DNA of 64,000 bases from Pseudomonas sp. ADAK13 (GTDB lineage Bacteria; Pseudomonadota; Gammaproteobacteria; Pseudomonadales; Pseudomonadaceae). The position numbers were made by a program, and so were the translations under genes. Shown one piece after another: positions 58,255 through 64,000 of this stretch (the stretch's first letter is position 1; each line of letters opens with the position of its first letter). Location: contig NZ_CP052860.1 of NCBI RefSeq assembly GCF_012935715.1, positions 3,472,001 to 3,536,000 on the forward strand, given 5' to 3'. The notes beneath the pieces are model-generated. The model was given only the letters and a program-made list of their open reading frames with translations, had not been told where the DNA came from and did no database searches.

Positions 58255-59607
58255 ATGAGTGCGCTCTACATGATTGTCGGCACCCTGGTTGCTCTGGGTG
58301 TGCTGGTTACCTTCCACGAGTTCGGCCATTTCTGGGTCGCGCGTCGTTGCGGCGTCAAGGTACTGCGCTTTTCCGTAGGCTTCGGCATGCCCTTGCTGCG
58401 CTGGCACGACCGTCGCGGCACCGAGTTTGTGATCGCGGCCATTCCGTTGGGTGGCTACGTCAAGATGCTCGATGAGCGCGAAGGCGAAGTGCCGGCTGAT
58501 CAGTTGGATCAATCCTTTAATCGCAAGACCGTCCGTCAGCGCATTGCCATCGTCGCAGCAGGTCCGATCGCCAACTTTCTGTTGGCCATGGTGTTCTTCT
58601 GGGTCCTGGCCATGCTGGGCAGCCAGCAGGTGCGTCCGGTCATTGGTGCCGTCGAGCCGGACAGCATGGCGGCCAAGGCTGGCCTGACCGCCGGGCAGGA
58701 AATTGTTGCAGTTGATGGCGAGCCAACCACAGGGTGGGGCGCGGTCAATTTGCAGTTGGTGCGTCGTCTGGGTGAAAGCGGCATCGTGAAACTGGTGGTG
58801 CGTGAGCAGGACTCCACCGCTGAAACGCCGCGCGAGCTGACCCTGGATCACTGGCTGAAGGGCTCCGATGAGCCTGATCCGATCAAATCCCTGGGTATTC
58901 GTCCATGGCGCCCGGCCTTGCCGCCGGTACTGGCAGAGCTGGATCCGAAGGGGCCGGCCCAGGCCGCAGGTCTGAAAACCGGTGACCGCCTGCTGGCGCT
59001 TGATGGCCAGGCACTGAACGACTGGCAGCAAGTGGTCGACCTGGTGCGTGTACGCCCTGATACCAAAATTGTGCTGAAAGTCGAGCGCGATGGTGCTCAA
59101 ATCGACGTCCCCGTAACCCTGGCCGTTCGCGGGGAAGCCAAGGCGGCCGGGGGTTACCTGGGCGCCGGGGTCAAAGGTGTCGAGTGGCCACCTTCGATGG
59201 TGCGAGAGGTCAGTTTCGGACCGTTGGCGGCAATTGGCGAGGGTGCGAGACGCACCTGGACCATGAGTGTGCTGACCCTCGATTCCCTCAAGAAAATGTT
59301 GTTCGGCGAGCTCTCGGTAAAAAACTTGAGTGGACCGATAACCATTGCTAAAGTGGCGGGCGCTTCTGCCCAGTCGGGCGTTGTAGATTTCCTGAATTTC
59401 CTGGCTTATCTGAGTATTAGCCTTGGGGTTCTGAATTTGTTGCCCATTCCAGTATTGGATGGGGGGCATCTGTTGTTTTATCTGGTCGAGTGGGCGCGTG
59501 GTCGCCCCTTGTCGGATCGGGTGCAGGGTTGGGGGATACAGATCGGTATCAGTTTGGTGGTCGGGGTGATGTTGTTAGCCCTGGTCAACGATCTGGGACG
59601 ACTGTAA
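58255..59607 (+). CDS. rseP: Site-2 protease RseP
   Basis: 450 aa inner-membrane zinc protease cutting anti-sigma factor (MucA/RseA) to release AlgU/sigma-E. H21-E22-x-x-H25 in the first helix, two PDZ domains (about 110-300), and the third metal ligand D402 in LLPIPVLDGG. Placed before bamA as in most gammaproteobacteria. Confidence 0.96.
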   Translation: MSALYMIVGTLVALGVLVTFHEFGHFWVARRCGVKVLRFSVGFGMPLLRWHDRRGTEFVIAAIPLGGYVKMLDEREGEVPADQLDQSFNRKTVRQRIAIVAAGPIANFLLAMVFFWVLAMLGSQQVRPVIGAVEPDSMAAKAGLTAGQEIVAVDGEPTTGWGAVNLQLVRRLGESGIVKLVVREQDSTAETPRELTLDHWLKGSDEPDPIKSLGIRPWRPALPPVLAELDPKGPAQAAGLKTGDRLLALDGQALNDWQQVVDLVRVRPDTKIVLKVERDGAQIDVPVTLAVRGEAKAAGGYLGAGVKGVEWPPSMVREVSFGPLAAIGEGARRTWTMSVLTLDSLKKMLFGELSVKNLSGPITIAKVAGASAQSGVVDFLNFLAYLSISLGVLNLLPIPVLDGGHLLFYLVEWARGRPLSDRVQGWGIQIGISLVVGVMLLALVNDLGRL

Positions 59608-59627
59608 CGCTTCGCTGAATTGCGAAT

Positions 59628-59653
59628 CTGCCGCATTTTGCGGCAGTTTGTTT
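59628..59653 (+). terminator. Hairpin between rseP and bamA
   Basis: Stem CTGCCGCA/TGCGGCAG around TTT followed by TTTGTTT. Could be a partial terminator or attenuator, letting bamA be expressed partly on its own. Confidence 0.65.
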
Positions 59654-59681
59654 ATTGCCAGTTGGAATAAGAAAGGACTTC

Positions 59682-62069
59682 ATGAAACGTCTGCTGCTAA
59701 CTGCGGTTCTCACCGTATTGATGATCGCCGAAGTTCACGCCGAGTCCTTCACCATCTCCGATATTCGCGTCAACGGCCTCCAGCGGGTTTCCGCGGGTAG
59801 CGTCTTTGGTGCCTTGCCGTTGAACGTCGGGGAACAGGCTGATGACCGTCGCCTGGTGGAATCCACTCGTGCGCTGTTCAAAACCGGGTTCTTTCAAGAT
59901 ATCCAACTGGGTCGTGAAGGCAACGTCCTCGTCATCACTGTCGTCGAGCGGCCTTCTGTCGCCAGTATCGAGATCGAAGGCAACAAGGCGATCTCTACTG
60001 AAGACTTGATGAAAGGTCTCAAGCAATCCGGCCTTGCCGAAGGCGAGATCTTCCAGCGTGCCACCCTTGAAGGCGTGCGTAACGAGCTGCAACGTCAGTA
60101 CGTTGCCCAGGGTCGTTACTCGGCCACCGTCGAGACTGAAGTGGTCCCGCAGCCGCGTAACCGCGTTGGCCTGAAGGTCAATATCAATGAAGGTACCGTG
60201 GCGGCCATCCAGCACATCAACGTGGTGGGTAACACCAAGTTCGCTGATGACGACCTGATCGACCTGTTCGAACTCAAGACCACCAACTGGCTGTCGTTCT
60301 TCAAGAACGATGACAAGTACGCCCGCGAAAAACTGTCCGGTGACCTGGAGCGTCTGCGTTCCTACTACCTGGACCGTGGCTATATCAACATGGATATCGC
60401 TTCGACCCAGGTGTCCATCACCCCGGACAAGAAGCACGTCTATATCACTGTCAACGTCAATGAAGGCGAGAAGTACAAGGTTCGTGACGTCAAGCTCAGC
60501 GGTGACTTGAAAGTGCCTGAAGACCAGGTCAAGTCCCTGTTGCTGGTGCAGAAAGACCAGGTGTTCTCGCGTAAGCTGATGACCACCACGTCCGAGCTGA
60601 TCACCCGTCGCCTGGGTAACGAAGGCTATACCTTCGCCAACGTCAACGGCGTACCGACCCCGCACGATGAAGACCACACCGTGGACATCACCTTCGTCGT
60701 CGATCCGGGCAAGCGTGCCTACGTGAACCGCATCAACTTCCGTGGCAACACCAAGTCTGCTGACGAAGTGCTGCGCCGTGAAATGCGTCAGATGGAAGGT
60801 GGCTGGGCGTCGACTTACCTGATCGACCAGTCCAAGGTTCGCCTTGAGCGTCTGGGCTTCTTCAAGGAAGTCAACGTCGAGACCCCGGCTGTACCGGGTG
60901 TGGATGACCAGGTTGACGTGAACTACGCCGTAGAAGAGCAGGCTTCCGGTTCGATTACCGCGAGTGTCGGTTTCGCCCAGAGTGCCGGTCTGATCCTCGG
61001 TGGTTCGATCACCCAGAACAACTTCCTCGGTACCGGTAACAAGGTTTCCATCGGCCTGACCCGAAGCGAATACCAGAGCCGCTATAACTTCGGTTATGTC
61101 GACCCCTACTGGACTGCTGACGGTGTGAGCCTGGGCTACAACGCCTTCTACCGCACAACCGACTACAAAGACCTCGACGTCGACGTTGCAAGCTATGCAA
61201 TCGACAGCCTGGGTGTTGGCGCCAACATTGGTTACCCGATCAGTGAGACGTCGCGTCTGACCTTCGGCCTGACCGCGCAACAAGACAAGATCAAGACCGG
61301 TGTGTACACCGTGGATGAGATCTTCAACTTCGTGCGTAAAGAAGGTGACCAGTTCCTGAACTTCAAGGCTTCGGCCGGCTGGTCGGAATCGACCCTGAAC
61401 AAAGGCGTACTCGCAACCCGTGGCCACTCCCAGAGCCTGACTCTGGAAGCAACCACGCCGGGCAGCGACCTGTCGTTCTTCAAGCTCGACTACCGTGGCC
61501 AGTTGTTCCAGCCATTGAGCGAGAACTACACCATGCGCCTGCACACCGAACTGGGTTACGGCGATGGTTATGGTTCGACCAGCGGCTTGCCGTTCTATGA
61601 GAACTACTATGCTGGTGGTTTCAACTCGGTACGTGGCTTCAAGGACAGCACCCTGGGTCCTCGTGGTACCCCAAGCCGTGGCGTGGGTGTGACCGGTAAC
61701 CAAGGTACCGTGGCTGACTCGGACAACGACCCGCTGCCATTCGGTGGTAACGTTCTGATCCAGGGTGGTGCGGAGATCCTGTTCCCGCTGCCATTCGTGA
61801 AAGATCAGCGTTCCCTGCGTACTTCGGTCTTCTGGGATGTGGGTAACGTGTTCGACTCCAAGTGCGAACAGGTCACCAACCCCAATGGCTCGAAGTCCAA
61901 CACGCAGTGCAACGACGTAAGTCTGAGCAACCTGGCAAGCTCTGTCGGTGTGGGCGTGACCTGGGTGACGGCGCTGGGCCCGTTGAGCTTTGCTCTGGCC
62001 ATGCCGATCAAGAAACCGGATAACGCTGAAACCCAGATTTTCCAATTCTCCCTCGGCCAGACGTTCTAA
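59682..62069 (+). CDS. bamA: Outer membrane protein assembly factor BamA
   Basis: 795 aa Omp85 core of the Bam complex. Signal peptide (about 1-21, ending VHA), five POTRA domains (about 22-420) and a 16-strand barrel. VRGF motif occurs in FNSVRGFKDSTLG; the last residue is Phe (FSLGQTF), the Omp insertion signal. ATG 59682 starts the signal peptide. Confidence 0.98.
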   Translation: MKRLLLTAVLTVLMIAEVHAESFTISDIRVNGLQRVSAGSVFGALPLNVGEQADDRRLVESTRALFKTGFFQDIQLGREGNVLVITVVERPSVASIEIEGNKAISTEDLMKGLKQSGLAEGEIFQRATLEGVRNELQRQYVAQGRYSATVETEVVPQPRNRVGLKVNINEGTVAAIQHINVVGNTKFADDDLIDLFELKTTNWLSFFKNDDKYAREKLSGDLERLRSYYLDRGYINMDIASTQVSITPDKKHVYITVNVNEGEKYKVRDVKLSGDLKVPEDQVKSLLLVQKDQVFSRKLMTTTSELITRRLGNEGYTFANVNGVPTPHDEDHTVDITFVVDPGKRAYVNRINFRGNTKSADEVLRREMRQMEGGWASTYLIDQSKVRLERLGFFKEVNVETPAVPGVDDQVDVNYAVEEQASGSITASVGFAQSAGLILGGSITQNNFLGTGNKVSIGLTRSEYQSRYNFGYVDPYWTADGVSLGYNAFYRTTDYKDLDVDVASYAIDSLGVGANIGYPISETSRLTFGLTAQQDKIKTGVYTVDEIFNFVRKEGDQFLNFKASAGWSESTLNKGVLATRGHSQSLTLEATTPGSDLSFFKLDYRGQLFQPLSENYTMRLHTELGYGDGYGSTSGLPFYENYYAGGFNSVRGFKDSTLGPRGTPSRGVGVTGNQGTVADSDNDPLPFGGNVLIQGGAEILFPLPFVKDQRSLRTSVFWDVGNVFDSKCEQVTNPNGSKSNTQCNDVSLSNLASSVGVGVTWVTALGPLSFALAMPIKKPDNAETQIFQFSLGQTF

Positions 62070-62114
62070 GCGTCTGACCCAAGATAACGACAACGGATTC
62101 TGTAGGAGTACATC

Positions 62115-62618
62115 GTGCGTAAGTTGACTCAATTGGTTCTCCTGGCGACAGTCCTGGTAGCGACCCCGGCCTTTGCCGAAATGAAGATTGCTGTTCTGAA
62201 CTATCAGATGGCCCTGCTGGAATCCGATGCGGCCAAGAAATATGCCGTGGACGCAGAGAAGAAGTTCGGTCCTCAACTGACCAAGCTCAAGACTCTGGAA
62301 AGCAGTGCCAAAGGTATCCAGGACCGTCTGGTAGCCGGTGGCGACAAGATGCAGCAAGGCGAGCGCGAGCGTCTGGAGCTTGAATTCAAGCAAAAGGCCC
62401 GTGACTACCAGTTCCAGTCCAAGGAGCTGAACGAAGCCAAGGCTGTTGCTGACCGTGAAATGCTCAAGCAGCTCAAGCCGAAACTCGACAGCGCCGTGGA
62501 AGAAGTCATCAAGAAAGGTGCCTTTGACCTGGTGTTCGAACGCGGCGCCGTCATCGACGTTAAACCTCAGTACGACATCACCCGTCAGGTGATCGAGCGC
62601 ATGAATCAGCTGAAGTAA
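62115..62618 (+). CDS. skp: Periplasmic chaperone Skp/OmpH
   Basis: 167 aa with signal peptide (ending AFA). Jellyfish-shaped trimer chaperone for unfolded outer-membrane proteins; long coiled-coil tentacles about 45-130, rich in Lys/Glu/Gln. Next to bamA and lpxD as usual. Confidence 0.95.
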   Translation: MRKLTQLVLLATVLVATPAFAEMKIAVLNYQMALLESDAAKKYAVDAEKKFGPQLTKLKTLESSAKGIQDRLVAGGDKMQQGERERLELEFKQKARDYQFQSKELNEAKAVADREMLKQLKPKLDSAVEEVIKKGAFDLVFERGAVIDVKPQYDITRQVIERMNQLK

Positions 62619-62621
62619 GCC

Positions 62622-63677
62622 ATGACTGCGACTATCAAGCTCGGCCAATTGGCCGAGTTCCTGGGGGCCACCTTACGTGGCTCCCCGGAGAAGGAAATTA
62701 CTGGGCTAGCCACCTTGCAGGAGGCTGGCCCAGCTCAGTTGAGCTTCCTGGCAAACCCGCAATACCGTAAATACCTGGGCGACAGCCGCGCCGCAGCTGT
62801 GTTGCTGAAGGCCGCTGATGCCGAAGGGTTTACCGGGGATGCGCTGGTTGTTGCCGACCCGTACCTGGCATACGCCAGGGCGTCGCACCTGTTTGATCCA
62901 AAACCCAAGGCTGCTGCCGGTATCCATCCGACTGCGGTGATCGCCGATGATGCGCAGGTCGACCCTGCTGCGAGCATCGGTGCTTTTGTGGTGATCGAAA
63001 GTGGTGCGCGCATCGGTGCGGGCGTGACGATCGGCGCGCAGTGCTTTATCGGTGCCCGCAGTGAGGTGGGTGCCGGTGGTTGGCTGGCTCCGCGCGTGAC
63101 CCTGTACCACGATGTGCGTATTGGCGAACGTGTCGTGATTCAGTCGGGCGCCGTGATCGGTGGCGAGGGCTTCGGCTTCGCCAACTCGAAGGGCGTGTGG
63201 CACAAGATTGCTCAGGTGGGCGGCGTGTTGATCGGCGACGACGTTGAAATTGGCGTCAATACGGCTGTTGACCGCGGTGCCCTGGCCGATACCGTCATTG
63301 GTAACGGCGTGAAACTGGATAACCAGATTCAGATCGCCCACAACGTGCAGATTGGCGATCACACCGCCATGGCCGCGTGCGTGGGGATATCCGGCAGCAC
63401 CAAGATTGGCAAGCATTGCATGCTCGCCGGCGGTGTTGGCCTGGTGGGCCATATCGAAGTGTGCGACAACGTATTCATTACCGGCATGACCATGGTGACC
63501 CATTCGATTACCGAACCTGGGTCCTACTCATCCGGTACGGCCATGCAGCCTGCGGCCGAATGGCGCAAGAGCGCGGCACGTCTGAGGCAGCTCGACGATA
63601 TCGCTCGGCGCCTGAAACATCTGGAAAAGCGTGTTGGGGACGTGACCCCTGGCGGTAATGCTTCATCAGATGGCTGA
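62622..63677 (+). CDS. lpxD: UDP-3-O-acylglucosamine N-acyltransferase
   Basis: 351 aa; third acylation-stage enzyme of lipid A. N-terminal uridine-binding domain (about 1-100), then left-handed beta-helix hexapeptide repeats and the catalytic His region [13 protein letters not shown]-terminal helix about 315-345. Starts 4 nt after skp. Confidence 0.96.
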   Translation: MTATIKLGQLAEFLGATLRGSPEKEITGLATLQEAGPAQLSFLANPQYRKYLGDSRAAAVLLKAADAEGFTGDALVVADPYLAYARASHLFDPKPKAAAGIHPTAVIADDAQVDPAASIGAFVVIESGARIGAGVTIGAQCFIGARSEVGAGGWLAPRVTLYHDVRIGERVVIQSGAVIGGEGFGFANSKGVWHKIAQVGGVLIGDDVEIGVNTAVDRGALADTVIGNGVKLDNQIQIAHNVQIGDHTAMAACVGISGSTKIGKHCMLAGGVGLVGHIEVCDNVFITGMTMVTHSITEPGSYSSGTAMQPAAEWRKSAARLRQLDDIARRLKHLEKRVGDVTPGGNASSDG

Positions 63678-63787
63678 TACCATTTCCATATCAAGTGTGC
63701 ACAGCCGCTAGACTGCCTCCTTGATTTGCTAGAGGGGCGTGCCTTAGTCCGCACGCTCCCAATCTTTATTACAGGCTTCCCCCCGAA

Positions 63788-64000
63788 ATGATGGACATCA
63801 ACGAGATTCGCGAATACCTGCCTCACCGTTACCCGTTCCTGCTGGTGGACCGGGTGACGGACCTCAATGTTGAGGAAAAGCGCATTCGTGCCTACAAGAA
63901 TGTCAGCATCAACGAACCGTTCTTCAACGGTCACTTCCCTGCGCATCCGATCATGCCGGGCGTGTTGATCATTGAAGCGATGGCCCAGGCTGCCGGTATC
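63788..64000 (+). CDS. fabZ: 3-hydroxyacyl-ACP dehydratase FabZ (3' end missing)
   Basis: First 71 codons of FabZ, which dehydrates hydroxyacyl-ACP in fatty-acid synthesis. [22 protein letters not shown] and the active-site block [13 protein letters not shown] with catalytic His. Two ATGs (63788, 63791) are possible starts. Runs off the right edge in frame. Confidence 0.94.
   Translation, partial: MMDINEIREYLPHRYPFLLVDRVTDLNVEEKRIRAYKNVSINEPFFNGHFPAHPIMPGVLIIEAMAQAAGI

Noticed and set aside
59697..62648. 983-aa open frame on the minus strand opposite bamA and skp
   Set aside because: Antisense shadow in high-GC DNA; bamA and skp are unambiguous on the plus strand.

Overview
The window is chromosomal DNA of a Pseudomonas of the fluorescens group. 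The evidence is the high-GC codon use, the gene order (wspE-wspF-wspR, prfB-lysS, ppc, adk-tsaB, dapC-glnD-map, rpsB-tsf-pyrH-frr-uppS-cdsA-dxr-rseP-bamA-skp-lpxD-fabZ, much of which I recall as collinear with P. aeruginosa) and the many REP palindromes with cores such as AGCTGGCTTGCC. Both edges cut genes: wspE loses its 5' part and fabZ its 3' part. No rRNA, tRNA or CRISPR array was seen.

Layout. 1-3.3 kb: end of the Wsp surface-sensing operon (hybrid kinase, methylesterase, diguanylate cyclase). 3.3-6.3 kb: prfB, with its autoregulatory +1 frameshift, and lysS. 6.4-10.4 kb: TetR regulator, lipoproteins, a DUF1704 metallopeptidase-like protein and an alpha/beta hydrolase. 10.4-10.7 kb: a tiny Gly/Gln-rich harpin-like protein preceded by a good match to a HrpL-type hrp box. 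10.8-12.7 kb: OmpA-family and DUF4398 lipoproteins. 12.9-21.6 kb: ppc, adk, tsaB, a DUF72 protein, a PEP mutase-family enzyme, an extensin-family protein and rsmJ. 21.65-22.5 kb: an 843-bp inverted-repeat structure without genes. 22.5-27.4 kb: TetR-controlled RND efflux pair. 27.5-37.5 kb: two related small proteins, DUF4197, YbaY, plsB, a cold-shock protein, rlmA-dapE and an NdvB-like GH17-GT2 glucan synthase. 37.7-41.4 kb: tcdA and csdE-csdA, sulfur and tRNA-modification partners, now separated by an IS110-family element. 41.5-48.2 kb: dapD, an ArsC-like protein, a CPA1 antiporter, an AT-rich stretch with two metzincin protease paralogues, and dapC. 48.2-64 kb: glnD, map, then the translation and envelope-biogenesis run from rpsB to fabZ.

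The genes work together in several ways. dapD, dapC and dapE supply three steps of the succinylase route to diaminopimelate and lysine. uppS, cdsA, dxr, rseP, bamA, skp, lpxD and fabZ supply isoprenoid carrier, phospholipid, lipid A and outer-membrane assembly. CsdA passes sulfur to CsdE, and TcdA finishes ct6A on tRNA.

The most striking observation is the IS110 element (about 38560-39735). It splits one half of a REP doublet. The non-coding DNA upstream of its DEDD recombinase folds into two stem-loops, and the first carries two 7-nt guides that match the two halves of the REP target around a CT core. This is the arrangement expected for a bridge RNA. The recombinase gene has a 1-nt frameshift, so this copy looks non-autonomous while its RNA looks intact, and a vacant exact target lies about 70 bp away. 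The second notable observation is the hrp box plus harpin-like gene, found with no type III secretion genes in view.
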